From NCBI GenBank assembly GCA_965230005.1, contig OZ245934.1, positions 1,178,001-1,242,000 on the forward strand: a stretch of DNA of 64,000 nucleotides, read 5' to 3'. The stretch's first letter is position 1, and each line of letters begins with the position of its first letter. This DNA comes from SZUA-309 sp965230005 (GTDB lineage Bacteria > Pseudomonadota > Gammaproteobacteria > Pseudomonadales > Azotimanducaceae). Made by a program: the position numbers and the translations under genes. Below the pieces are notes generated by a model. That model ran no database searches and had not been told where the DNA came from. It was given only the letters and a program-made list of their open reading frames with translations. Positions 54,814 through 63,639 of this stretch are shown piece after piece.

Positions 54814-56316
54814 CTAGTCCCCCGCTTCGGCGCCTTTAACCGCCAGATACTCCCGATACTGCTTCTCGAGCCGTTTACCGGCCTTCTTCGATACCCCCAG
54901 GGCACCGAGTGCCTCGCGGAGCCGGATGCGCGTCAGATCCGGTCCGAGGAACACCATGGAGTCGAAGAGCGGCAGCGAAACGGTACGACCGGAAAGCGCA
55001 ATGAACAGCGGAAACAGAAAGTCGCGAATTTTCAGCCCCAGGTGGTCGGCGAGGCCCTGGCAGATGTTGAACAGCGCGTCGCGCTCCCAATGACGCAGCG
55101 CATCGAACTCGCGGCTGACATGATCCAGCACGCGCACCTGGGTCTCGAGATCGGCTTTGCCGGCCTCGAAGTGCTCGGGCGTGAGAGCGACCCGGTCGCC
55201 AAGCAGGTAGTCCACCTGGCCGATGAGGTCCGAAAACTTTTCCGTCCGCTCCTGGAGTAGCGGTACCAGCTTCTCGAGATTGTCCCGATTGAGCGCCCAG
55301 GTCTGGATACGATCCATGAACTCGCCGGCCTCGAGCTTGCGAAGGTACTGACCGTTCAGCCAGGAGAGCTTCTCGAGGTCGAAAACCGGGCCACCGAGAT
55401 GGATCCGGTGCAGTTCGAAGTCCTCGGCCATCTCTTTAACCGAGAAGATCTCCCGCTCATCCGGCATGGACCAGCCCATCATGCCGAGATAGTTGGTGAG
55501 CGCCTCCGGAAGAATCCCGATGCGCTGGTAGTAGTTGACGCTGGTCGGGTGCTTACGCTTCGAAAGCTTACTCTTGTCCGGGTTGCGGAGCAGCGGCAGA
55601 TGACAGAAAACCGGTCTATCCCAGCCGAAGTACTCATAGAGCAGCACGTGTTTGGGCACGGAATTGATCCACTCCTCACCGCGGAGGATGTGGGTGATTT
55701 CCATGAGGTGATCGTCCACGACCACCGCCAGGTGATAAGTGGGGAAGCCGTCCTGCTTGATGAGCACCTGCATGTCCACCTGCGCGAAGGGGATCTCGAT
55801 GGTGCCGCGCAGCGCGTCTTCGAAGCTGCACACACCCTGCTCGGGAATGCGCAGGCGAATCACGTGCGGCTCGCCGGCACCAAGACGCCGATGGACCTCC
55901 TCTTCCGGAAGATCGAGGCAGAGGCCGTCGTAGCGGGGATTTTCCCCGGCGGCTCGCTGAGCGGCCCGCATTTCGTCGAGGCGCTCGGCGCTGCAGAAGC
56001 AGTGGAAGGCATGCCCGGCTTCCAGGAGCCGGTTCGCGTGCTCGTGATAAACGTCCTTCCGGGCGCTTTGCCGATAGGGCCCGTGCGGGCCGCCGACGTC
56101 GGGACCCTCGTCCCAGTCGATATTCAGCCAGTTCAGGGAATTGAGAATCATCTGCTCCGATTCCGGCGTGCTCCGGGCCACGTCCGTATCTTCGATGCGC
56201 AGGATGAACTCGCCGCCCTGACTCCGGGCGAACACCCAGTTGAAGAGCGCCATATAGGCGGTGCCGACGTGGGGATCTCCCGTCGGTGATGGGGCAATGC
56301 GGGTGCGTACAGTCAT
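54814..56316 (-). CDS. gltX: Glutamate-tRNA ligase
   Basis: Class I aminoacyl-tRNA synthetase charging tRNA-Glu, 500 residues. PSPTGDPHVGT (residues 9-19) is the HIGH-type motif; KLSKR at 250-254 is the KMSKS equivalent. A zinc-site-like FHCFCSAE and later YDGLC occurs in the connective domain. The C-terminal anticodon-binding half is intact, ending LEKQYREYLAVKG. Located upstream of the MBL hydrolase gene with a 3-base gap. Whether the organism has a second copy or uses an amidotransferase pathway is not visible here. Confidence 0.95.
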   Translation of the reverse strand: MTVRTRIAPSPTGDPHVGTAYMALFNWVFARSQGGEFILRIEDTDVARSTPESEQMILNSLNWLNIDWDEGPDVGGPHGPYRQSARKDVYHEHANRLLEAGHAFHCFCSAERLDEMRAAQRAAGENPRYDGLCLDLPEEEVHRRLGAGEPHVIRLRIPEQGVCSFEDALRGTIEIPFAQVDMQVLIKQDGFPTYHLAVVVDDHLMEITHILRGEEWINSVPKHVLLYEYFGWDRPVFCHLPLLRNPDKSKLSKRKHPTSVNYYQRIGILPEALTNYLGMMGWSMPDEREIFSVKEMAEDFELHRIHLGGPVFDLEKLSWLNGQYLRKLEAGEFMDRIQTWALNRDNLEKLVPLLQERTEKFSDLIGQVDYLLGDRVALTPEHFEAGKADLETQVRVLDHVSREFDALRHWERDALFNICQGLADHLGLKIRDFLFPLFIALSGRTVSLPLFDSMVFLGPDLTRIRLREALGALGVSKKAGKRLEKQYREYLAVKGAEAGD

Positions 56317-56367
56317 AGGGCGCGCATTATACGGGCCCCGGCAGCCGGCAGATACGCCGGCCCTGAA

Positions 56368-57567
56368 TCAGTAGTAGAAGGTGATGAAGGCCCGGATTAC
56401 CGTCGCCTGCATGTCGTAAAGGGGTTCCTCGCCAGGCGGCACGTCCGTAACTCGAAGATCCCGGAAGTCCGCGTAGTCCCACATGATGTAGTCCACGAGG
56501 AACGACATCTCACCCCGCTGGAGGAAACCCCAGCCCAGGTTGAACTCATAGCTCACCCCCGCACCAATCGTATGGTTGAAGTACGTCGAGAGTTCCTTAT
56601 CCCGACCCCGGAAGTTCTGCGAATCGGAGAAGGGAAAGAGATCCTCGTAAAAATCCGCCTTCGTCTGCGTGTAGTAGCGGTAGCTCGCCTCGATGATCAG
56701 CTTGTCGTTGATCGGATGGGTGTAGCCGACCTCGGCATTCCAGCCTTTAATACCCCAGCTGTCCGAGTAGCTCCGAACCTCCGCGTGTGCTGCTGCCCGG
56801 TACGGCAGGAAGTACTTACCCCGCAGAGCAAATGCGCTCGAGGTCCGCGTGCGCGGATACACTTCCGGTTCGAAGCTGAAGCCGCGCGCAGAACTCGGGT
56901 CGAGGTAACGGACCTGACGATAAGGGTTGTTCAGGAAGCCTTCGTCCGTGATTCCCTCGTAGTTCAGATTGACGATGAAGTTTTTGGTGAGGATCTGCGA
57001 CACGTCGAAGCGATAGCTTTGCGACTTGGCGTCTTCCAGAAACACGTCGTCGCCGTTGCGCCTGACTTCGTTCCAGCCGCGAGCATAGGTGATGCCGATG
57101 TTGGTCAGATCACCGAAGAAGTCGTGATTGATGCTGAAGGCAGCCGCATTGGCGCTGTAATCGCTCTCTTCACTGTTCGTGTATGAGGCGCCCATGCTGG
57201 TTTTGCCATGCAGGTAGTCGACGCCCAGGCTCCACTCGTTCCGCTGCTCCGTATAGGGGCTGGCCGTGGTGACCACGTCGATTGAGGCCGAGGTGATGTG
57301 GTCAACGTAGTAGTTTCCCCAGACGGAGAACTTGTCCTTGTAGGCTTTGCGTACGAGCACGGACGGACCATCCACCTTCAGACCGCCGCCTTCATACCCG
57401 TGGTAGAGCACGTCAGAGCGGTCTTCCGGCAGGATGGCAGCGTGGCTCTCGGCACCCCAGACCACCAGCATGAAACCGATGGCGAAGGAAACGCCACGGC
57501 CCAGAGCGCCCAGCGGGGTCACCTTCCGGCGCCGACGCAGCATGAGCGCACGATCAGTTACAACCAC
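56368..57567 (-). CDS. DUF3570 outer-membrane beta-barrel protein
   Basis: Protein of 399 residues, mostly beta strands ending in aromatic residues, consistent with an outer-membrane barrel; it ends AFITFYY. The N-terminus carries a signal anchor (SFAIGFMLVVWGAESHA). Characteristic DUF3570 blocks are RLYGYE-like VLYHGYEGGGLKVDGPSVLVRK and NYYVDHITSASIDVVTTAS. The GTG start at 57567 sits inside the end of the DUF4266 gene (13-base overlap), with GGAGGAGG upstream; an ATG at 57543 is the alternative. DUF3570 and DUF4266 genes co-occur widely; their function is unknown. Last gene of the minus-strand surface cluster. Confidence 0.88.
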   Translation of the reverse strand: MVVTDRALMLRRRRKVTPLGALGRGVSFAIGFMLVVWGAESHAAILPEDRSDVLYHGYEGGGLKVDGPSVLVRKAYKDKFSVWGNYYVDHITSASIDVVTTASPYTEQRNEWSLGVDYLHGKTSMGASYTNSEESDYSANAAAFSINHDFFGDLTNIGITYARGWNEVRRNGDDVFLEDAKSQSYRFDVSQILTKNFIVNLNYEGITDEGFLNNPYRQVRYLDPSSARGFSFEPEVYPRTRTSSAFALRGKYFLPYRAAAHAEVRSYSDSWGIKGWNAEVGYTHPINDKLIIEASYRYYTQTKADFYEDLFPFSDSQNFRGRDKELSTYFNHTIGAGVSYEFNLGWGFLQRGEMSFLVDYIMWDYADFRDLRVTDVPPGEEPLYDMQATVIRAFITFYY

Positions 57568-57790
57568 AGCCGCCTCCTCCGCCGCCTTCCGCGCCGCGGG
57601 CGCCTTCCCGGGCCTGACGTACGTGGTGCATGTAGGAGCCGGACGCAGCCGCCCGGTTGAAGCTCATGATCGGATCCGCCAGGTTGTTACGCTCGTAGGG
57701 GCTCACCCACGGTTCCAGCTTCATGGACCCGCAGCCGCCGAGCGCACCCAGCACGGTGCCGAGAAGCAGAACTTTCACTAGCGTTTTCAT
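57554..57790 (-). CDS. DUF4266 small lipoprotein
   Basis: Lipoprotein of 78 residues with lipobox LGGC, so the mature form starts at Cys20. The family motif WVSPYERNNLADPIMSF follows, and the C-terminus is GGGGGGCGCN, a glycine-cysteine tail that is diagnostic for DUF4266 and may bind a metal or be oxidised. GGGAG lies 7 bases before the ATG. It overlaps the DUF3570 gene start, so the two are co-translated and probably interact. Too short for most gene callers to name; intact. Confidence 0.88.
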   Translation of the reverse strand: MKTLVKVLLLGTVLGALGGCGSMKLEPWVSPYERNNLADPIMSFNRAAASGSYMHHVRQAREGARGAEGGGGGGCGCN

Positions 57791-57819
57791 TACACGCTCC
57801 CTTGCCTTGCGACCGGCCC

Positions 57820-58509
57820 TCAGAAAAAGAGGGACACGCCGCCGGTAAACTCGATGTTGTGGTAGGTGTCTTTACTGCCGAGCAGATCCGAATCGAACAT
57901 GTGATCGCGAACCGTCACGTGCAGGGCGAGCCAGTCGGTGGCAACGAGGCGATAGCCGAGACCGGCGTTGATCGTGAAGCGTTCGTCACCGGCAAAATCG
58001 GTGCTGCCGACGCCACCGATCAGATAAAGACCGCCTTTGAAGGCCCAGCGACGGCCGATGAAGGACTCGCCGGGGAACAGGTTGTAGCCAACGGAGACGT
58101 TGTAGAAACGCATCTTTCGCTGCTCGTCCGTGAGCAGGCTTGCTCCGCCGGAGAGGCGCTCAAAGCTGGTCTCACCAAGGGTCGTGCGCCCATACTGGCC
58201 TTCGATGAAGAACCCTTCGGTCACGTGGTAGGCAGCGCGAATGCTGGTCACCGTGTTCGTACCAAAGTCCTGCACGCTCATGATGCCGCCGTGGATGCCG
58301 ATCTCGAAGTTCTCACCGTCGATACGGTCGATCTTCACTTCGCGCCGTTCCGGTTCCCGGACAACGAGCGGCTCGAGCTCGAGCTCTTCGGGTTTCGGCG
58401 CCGCCATGGCACCGACCGAGCTCAGGCCGAGGGCCGCCACCATCGAAGCCAGCAGCATCTTCCGGATGCCGATTGCCGTCAGAAAAAGAAACTGAATCCT
58501 GCTTTCCAT
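57820..58509 (-). CDS. Outer-membrane beta-barrel protein
   Basis: Protein of 229 residues with a signal sequence (MLLASMVAALGLSSVGAMA) and a beta-barrel: FEIGIHGGIMSVQDFG, RAAYHVTEGFFIEGQYG and the C-terminal EFTGGVSLFF with terminal Phe. The pattern resembles the OMP_myx_plus (TIGR04565)-type family. The 5' end overlaps the neighbouring SH3-barrel gene by 31 bases; a start at 58458 would remove most of that overlap and give a more ordinary signal peptide, so the exact start is uncertain. Confidence 0.8.
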   Translation of the reverse strand: MESRIQFLFLTAIGIRKMLLASMVAALGLSSVGAMAAPKPEELELEPLVVREPERREVKIDRIDGENFEIGIHGGIMSVQDFGTNTVTSIRAAYHVTEGFFIEGQYGRTTLGETSFERLSGGASLLTDEQRKMRFYNVSVGYNLFPGESFIGRRWAFKGGLYLIGGVGSTDFAGDERFTINAGLGYRLVATDWLALHVTVRDHMFDSDLLGSKDTYHNIEFTGGVSLFF

Positions 58510-59264
58510 TGGTTTAACTCTTCGTTGTCATCACGACTGGTAAGCACCGTGTGTCGGCGGTACTCCATACGGAACATGAACTTTCTGCTTATGTAGATAT
58601 CCGCCCCGAGGCCGGCGTGCACGATCTCGTCGTCGAGATCCTGGGCCTGGACGATGGTCGTCTGCGGCTGGACGTGGAGATAGCCGGTGCCGACGTTGAA
58701 GAACGGCGAAAAACGTGACTGCGGAAACGGCCGCATGAATACGGAGACGGAACCCGTGTAGCCGTCCGAGTATTCACCCAGAATCTGCGCCACCTCGGCC
58801 TGAAAGCCGATCTGCGGGACCAGATTGAAGGTCAGAGAGCCGTTGATGGTGGCTGCCCCGTCGATCGTTCCGCCGCCGAGACCAAGCTCCCAACGCCGAG
58901 TGGTGAAGGCCTCCATGCCGGTTTTCGGCACCACAAGGGGCTGTCCATCGAGATCGAGGGTGTGCTGCAGCTGACTCACGTGCACCCAACCGATCTTCTC
59001 GTTGAAGTCGCCGCGCGGCAGCCGCACCTTGAACCAGTCCGTTTTACGCTTGAGCAGGGTCACGCGATCGCCCTGCCCGGCCACGTAATGCACCGGATAG
59101 CCACGACCCGGTCCCGTGTGCATCTCGATGAACGGATCCGTCACTACCACGTCCGGCTGGTACTTCTTGAAGGGATTCGGGACCGCGTGGGTTTCGGGCA
59201 CACAGAGGATCAGGCCTGCAAGCAGGCCGATGGCGAGCAGAACGCTCTTGTCGATCCAATTCAT
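58479..59264 (-). CDS. SH3 domain plus outer-membrane beta-barrel protein
   Basis: Protein of 261 residues with signal peptide (SVLLAIGLLAGLILCVPETHA). Residues about 38-105 form a bacterial SH3-like domain (VVTDPFIEMHTGPGRGYPVHYV, LLKRKTDWFKVRL, KIGWVHVSQL), which may bind peptidoglycan. The rest is a barrel ending AGFSFFF. It is a companion to the barrel encoded next to it and both follow the PD40 lipoprotein gene; AGGA lies 9 bases ahead of the ATG. Confidence 0.82.
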   Translation of the reverse strand: MNWIDKSVLLAIGLLAGLILCVPETHAVPNPFKKYQPDVVVTDPFIEMHTGPGRGYPVHYVAGQGDRVTLLKRKTDWFKVRLPRGDFNEKIGWVHVSQLQHTLDLDGQPLVVPKTGMEAFTTRRWELGLGGGTIDGAATINGSLTFNLVPQIGFQAEVAQILGEYSDGYTGSVSVFMRPFPQSRFSPFFNVGTGYLHVQPQTTIVQAQDLDDEIVHAGLGADIYISRKFMFRMEYRRHTVLTSRDDNEELNQWKAGFSFFF

Positions 59265-59291
59265 GCCGTCAATCCTTTTCCGGCGACGCGA

Positions 59292-62117
59292 TCACTGGGG
59301 AACGTCAAACGGGTTGTTGTAATACTGCCCGCCGATGTCGATCCATTCTGAGACCAACTTCAACTCTGTATCGGTCAACCAGCCGTCATGGGTGGCTCCG
59401 GGCTCGAATCTGCTGAAAAACCGTGGACTGAAGTTGGCGCCGGCGATGTTCAGGCTGGGGGAAACGCTGATGTTTACGAGCACGGGAATGGGATTACCAT
59501 TCACGTCCAGCACCTGATTGCCGTCAGCATCGAGCACGAAGAGCGGATTTCCGTTACCGTCCGTGTCCTGCACGAGCACGTCGACGACATTGCCTCCGGC
59601 ATCAAGCACCTGCTGGTTGTCGTTGAACAGGAGTTCCCGATAGCTCTTGTAGTGATCGGGCTCCTGATCGGAGGCGCCATCGGAGAGATCCAGCTGCGCG
59701 GCGGGCACCATGGCCATCATCATGTCGTCCACATCCGCATGACAGGTGGTGCAGCGGTTGTTAGCAATTTCGACGCCGAGACCATCGAGCACGGGCCGCT
59801 CCGCGGTCCAGATCGGATGAATATGCATTTCGTAGTTGATTGTGATTCGACAGAGCGACGACCAGAGGGCGACACAACCCGTGTCTACCGGCGGCGTGGA
59901 CAGAAGATCCGTGTAGCTCCAGACGAAAGCGGCGTCTTTCGGTCGAACGTTCTCGTCCGTCCAGTCGTCGCTGTAGGCGATGTTGACGGTCGGGGTGCGA
60001 ACGCCGTTGATGCGGGTCCAGACCTCGGCCATGGTTTCACCGGCATTGGCGAAGAGGGCCGGTTCCGTGTTCGGGAACGGTGAGCCGTCCACCGGGGCGC
60101 CCGGATTACTCGAGGGGGCTTCCGCGAGCATGCGCCCGTGGGGCACTTCGCTGTCTGGCTGGTGGCAGCCGTTGCACTCGAGCACCTCACCGGGACGCAC
60201 CTGCAGCCAGTTCTGATGGCGCGGGAATCCGGCGACGCGTCGTCCATTGGCATCGAGAATGTCCAGCCAGAAGGCGACGTTCGCCGGGACTTTGAGTGCG
60301 ACGGAACCGTCCGGCTCTACCGGCGCATAGCCAAGCACTTCGCGCATGAGTTGTGCCTGCGAGCGGCCGAAGTCCGTGCCGTCGAGGTCCACGAGGTCGT
60401 CGTCGGGCATGGATACGGCTTTGACGATGCGCACGAACCGTGCCGGACGGTCGGCCGCCAGGGCCACCGCCGGATCGGCGAGTGCCGCATTGTTCACCAG
60501 GCTCGCGCCGTCGAAGTCGTAGACGTTGCGGATGTGCACCATACCGACGGACTCGGAGACGAGATCCGCATCGAGGTTGATTCCGGCAACGCCGTCGAGA
60601 ATGACCGGCGGCAACGTCCGCGGCTCCATGACGATGACTTCCGAATAGACTTCCCCTTCGTCCGCAGCCACGATGGGCAGCTGCGTCTCCTCGTCGGCGT
60701 CGAACATCCAGATGCCGAAGAGCGGGTCGGCTTCCAGGAAATTCGGGTCATTCAGAAACTGATCGGTGCAGGGGGCAAAAACCGGGTTGTCCGGATCCGT
60801 GACTTCATCGACCAAACGACACTGGCTCCAGGACGCCACCATGCGATTGGTGCCGTCATAGAGGGGCGAGAAGCTCGCGTAGCGGCCGGCCAGAACCGGT
60901 TCGTCTTCATCGAAGGAGAGCACGTCCGGAATCAGGAATTCCTGAGCCGGGCCCAGCAGTCCCTGATTGGAAAAAGTTGCCTGATCGTTTTCAACATAGG
61001 TGCCCGTATCGATGATCACCGGCACCGTGCTGCCTCGCGCCTGATCGTTCGGCGGCTTCATGAGCGCCAGGAGCCGCCCATCGGGCAGCTCTTTCGGCTT
61101 CATGAATTCGATGGTCTCGCCGTCGGGCCCCGTGTCATGGCTGTGTACGCCATAGAGCAGCTGCAGGTTCGACCCATCCGGATTCACGGAATAGAGGCTG
61201 ATCCGATTGATGTTGTTGACGTTGTCCCAGCGGCTGAAAACCACACGGCCGTCACCGAGCACGGCCGGATCCAGATCGGAGCTCTGATTGAAGCTGATCT
61301 GCTGAATCTCCGTACCGTCGTCGTTCATGACATGCAGCAGGAAGGCTTCGTTGTCGCGATCTTCATCGAACGCCGAGAACTGCGGCTTGCCTTCGTCGAG
61401 CAGGACGGCTTTCGAACGCCGCTGACGGGTGGATGAAAAGACGATGCGATCATCAGGCAGAAAACGCGGAGCGATGTCCTCACCGGCTTCTGCGGTGATG
61501 TCGGAATCGATAACCCGGCGCACTTCGCCCAGCGCCCGATCGTAGAGCCAGATATTCCAGGTCGGCTGTTCGTCGTCGTCGAGATCCGGATCCTCCGGCG
61601 CTCGCATGGCAAACACCAGCCGCGAGCCGTCGAAGTTGGCGCTGATGTCTTTCACGTCGTAGCGCGCCGGCACCATCATGCCGGTGTCGTCGTCCATCTC
61701 GTCCGGGAAGATGCCGGCCGTGAGCGAAAGCTCAGCGGCGCTCGGCGAGGCGCGGTCCCGGATCAGCAGCTCCGCGCCGGGAAAGAACGCCGCGGGTTCG
61801 CGAATGTTCGTCGTCAGCAGGTCTCCATCGTCCTCATCAAAGAGCACGGGGCGTTTCACATAGGCGACGGGGAAATCGAGCACTACGGGATCCGAAGCTG
61901 CGTTCGTCCCGCCGAGCTGTGAGCTCTCGGACCCGCCCGTGCAGGCGGCAAGCAGCAACATGCTCGCGGTCCCGGCCAGCCATCGACGCCAGGAAGAAGC
62001 CGACGGAAGCGGAGGCTCGGTAGAGAACTGCCTTATATAAGGAGCAGCTTCTCTCTGCGCCGAACTGAAGGTACTGGCGACGGCGCCATCGTGGGAAATC
62101 GAGTCGTAACGGGGCAC
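59292..62117 (-). CDS. Large lipoprotein with PD40/HzsA-like propeller and two CxxCH haem motifs
   Basis: Exported protein of about 941 residues. A lipobox (LLLAACTGG) lies inside the N-terminal 55 residues. The N-terminal half has PD40/TolB-like propeller repeats (SANFDGSRLVFAMR, DDRIVFSSTRQRR, ISLYSVNPDGSNLQ). The C-terminal half has two c-type haem motifs, CNGCH near residue 648 and CTTCH near 788, each in a Cys-rich acidic setting, and an ECNGCHQPD-like context as in hydrazine synthase alpha-like (HzsA-related) proteins. Start: GTG at 62117 with GAGG 8 bases upstream; a GTG at 62210 gives a longer, less likely N-terminus. The family has no proven function; electron transfer or surface binding is inferred from haem and lipid anchor. 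Confidence 0.8.
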   Translation of the reverse strand: MPRYDSISHDGAVASTFSSAQREAAPYIRQFSTEPPLPSASSWRRWLAGTASMLLLAACTGGSESSQLGGTNAASDPVVLDFPVAYVKRPVLFDEDDGDLLTTNIREPAAFFPGAELLIRDRASPSAAELSLTAGIFPDEMDDDTGMMVPARYDVKDISANFDGSRLVFAMRAPEDPDLDDDEQPTWNIWLYDRALGEVRRVIDSDITAEAGEDIAPRFLPDDRIVFSSTRQRRSKAVLLDEGKPQFSAFDEDRDNEAFLLHVMNDDGTEIQQISFNQSSDLDPAVLGDGRVVFSRWDNVNNINRISLYSVNPDGSNLQLLYGVHSHDTGPDGETIEFMKPKELPDGRLLALMKPPNDQARGSTVPVIIDTGTYVENDQATFSNQGLLGPAQEFLIPDVLSFDEDEPVLAGRYASFSPLYDGTNRMVASWSQCRLVDEVTDPDNPVFAPCTDQFLNDPNFLEADPLFGIWMFDADEETQLPIVAADEGEVYSEVIVMEPRTLPPVILDGVAGINLDADLVSESVGMVHIRNVYDFDGASLVNNAALADPAVALAADRPARFVRIVKAVSMPDDDLVDLDGTDFGRSQAQLMREVLGYAPVEPDGSVALKVPANVAFWLDILDANGRRVAGFPRHQNWLQVRPGEVLECNGCHQPDSEVPHGRMLAEAPSSNPGAPVDGSPFPNTEPALFANAGETMAEVWTRINGVRTPTVNIAYSDDWTDENVRPKDAAFVWSYTDLLSTPPVDTGCVALWSSLCRITINYEMHIHPIWTAERPVLDGLGVEIANNRCTTCHADVDDMMMAMVPAAQLDLSDGASDQEPDHYKSYRELLFNDNQQVLDAGGNVVDVLVQDTDGNGNPLFVLDADGNQVLDVNGNPIPVLVNISVSPSLNIAGANFSPRFFSRFEPGATHDGWLTDTELKLVSEWIDIGGQYYNNPFDVPQ
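62031..62042. promoter_or_regulatory. 12-bp perfect palindrome CCTTATATAAGG
   Basis: A perfect AT-cored palindrome in the N-terminal coding part of the PD40 gene, 75 bases inside the assumed start. It could be an operator if the true start is downstream, or a chance feature. Confidence 0.25.
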
Positions 62118-62409
62118 TGCAGTTGCCTCGTGGTGCAATCCTAGGTCTGGCGATTTTTTCAGAATCGCCTCAGAGCAAACGTGACCTGGCGCACAAGGAC
62201 CCTTTGCCACGCAAAGAACCTCAAGGGCAGGTCAATTGCCTTTGGGTATCGATTTCACCAGCCGTGAAGGCCGTCACAGTCCCCGCAGAGGCTTTCCGCG
62301 AGTCTTGCGGGAACTGCCCATTTGCCACGGACCGGCGAAGGCTGTGATGTGCGTGAGACGGCCTGATGAACGAGCCGCTCGCGCCAGAACACGAGCGAGG
62401 AGCGTGTTT
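62118..62409. promoter_or_regulatory. Divergent promoter region of the surface cluster
   Basis: About 290 bases between the PD40 lipoprotein and the CxxCH protein genes. It contains a hairpin GGCGATT-ttttcag-AATCGCC (62149-62169). The region must hold both promoters, so the two halves of the surface cluster are probably controlled together. No gene is seen. Confidence 0.4.
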
Positions 62410-63623
62410 ATGAGGTCTTGGAGTACTGCACGCCGCCGGTTCCGGCATGGCGTGCTCGCAATGTTCGCAATCCTGTTAGCATCGATGACGAGTCTGTCGA
62501 CGTGGGCTGATACCCGCGACCAGGCGAAGAAAATCTACGATCGCATCGCCGGTGTACCACCGGACGAAGCGACGATCACTGCCATGGCGGATCTGCTCGA
62601 CAACGGCAATCAGGCCGACGCAGTTGCCGCCGCCATGATGGCAATGGAAGCGGATGAGTTTTACAGCGTTACGCTGAAGAACTTTGCCGCTCCTGGACGA
62701 ATCGCGACCAGAGTGTCTTCGTTCCGCTGAACGACTACACGGCCACGATCATCGGCATGGTCCGCGACAACTACGACTTTCGCGAAATTCTTCGCGCGGA
62801 CGTGATCTGCGTAGGCCGCAACACGACGCCCGGCTACTCACGAACGTCCAACGCCCACTACGAGACCCTCGAGCGCAGCGGCTTGAGCCTTAAAGACGAG
62901 CTCGACTGCACCACACCCCAGTCGTCGCTGACGGGCCTGCCCTCGACGGCCACCGCTGGGGTCGTGACTACCCGTGCGGCCGCGAAGTCCTTCTTCATCG
63001 ACGGTACGAACCGCGCCATGTTCCGCTTCACGCTGCTGAACCACATGTGCAATGACCTGGAGCAGGTCAAGGACGTCACGCGCGTGCCTGACCGCATCCG
63101 GCAGGACGTCTCCCGCAGCCCAGGCGGTGACAGCCGCCTGTTCCTGAACGGCTGCATCGGTTGCCATTCCGGCATGGATCCTCTGGCTGGTGCTTACGCC
63201 TACTACGACTACGCCTACGACGTGGATGCCGATCCGGACGGCGAGAACGGCCAGATCGTCTACACCGACGGTCTGGTTGCCTCGAAGTATTTCAACAACG
63301 ACAACAACTTCGAGCACGGCTTCGTCACGACGGACGACTCCTGGCTGAACTACTGGCGCGAGGGGCAGAACGCCCTCCTCGGCTGGAACACCTCGCTGCC
63401 ATCCTCCGGTAATGGCGCCAAGACCATGGGTTGGGAACTCGCCAACTCCGACGCCTTTGCCCAGTGCCAGGTGGAGAAGGTCTTCGAAAACGTCTGCCTG
63501 CACCCGGTGGAGGATGACGCCGATCGTGCGCAGATCGACAGCATGGTGAGCTCTTTCCGAGCCAGCAACTACAACCTGAAGCAGGTCTACGCTGAATCTG
63601 CTCTCTACTGCAAAGGCCTGTAA
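62410..63623 (+). pseudogene. Exported CxxCH (c-type cytochrome-like) protein with a one-base frameshift
   Basis: Protein of about 404 residues if repaired. The start at 62410 has GAGGAG 7 bases upstream and a signal peptide (FRHGVLAMFAILLASMTSLSTWA). At about 62692 one C is missing: the frame ends LKNFAAP, and the next frame goes on WTNRDQSVFVPLNDYTATII. Downstream, NGCIGCHSGMDPLAGAYAYYDY carries one c-haem motif (Cys near 249) in a context like DUF1588/PSD-type planctomycete cytochromes. The sequence on both sides is well preserved, so the error is recent or technical. A stretch beginning at 62757 is only the second part. It is divergent from the PD40 lipoprotein. Confidence 0.85.
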
Positions 63624-63639
63624 GGCGGAGGTGAAGAGC

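Noticed and set aside
62757..63623. Independent 288-codon gene starting at ATG 62757
   Set aside because: The preceding sequence in this frame continues the homologous protein back to the signal-peptide part in another frame, so this is the 3' half of a single gene.
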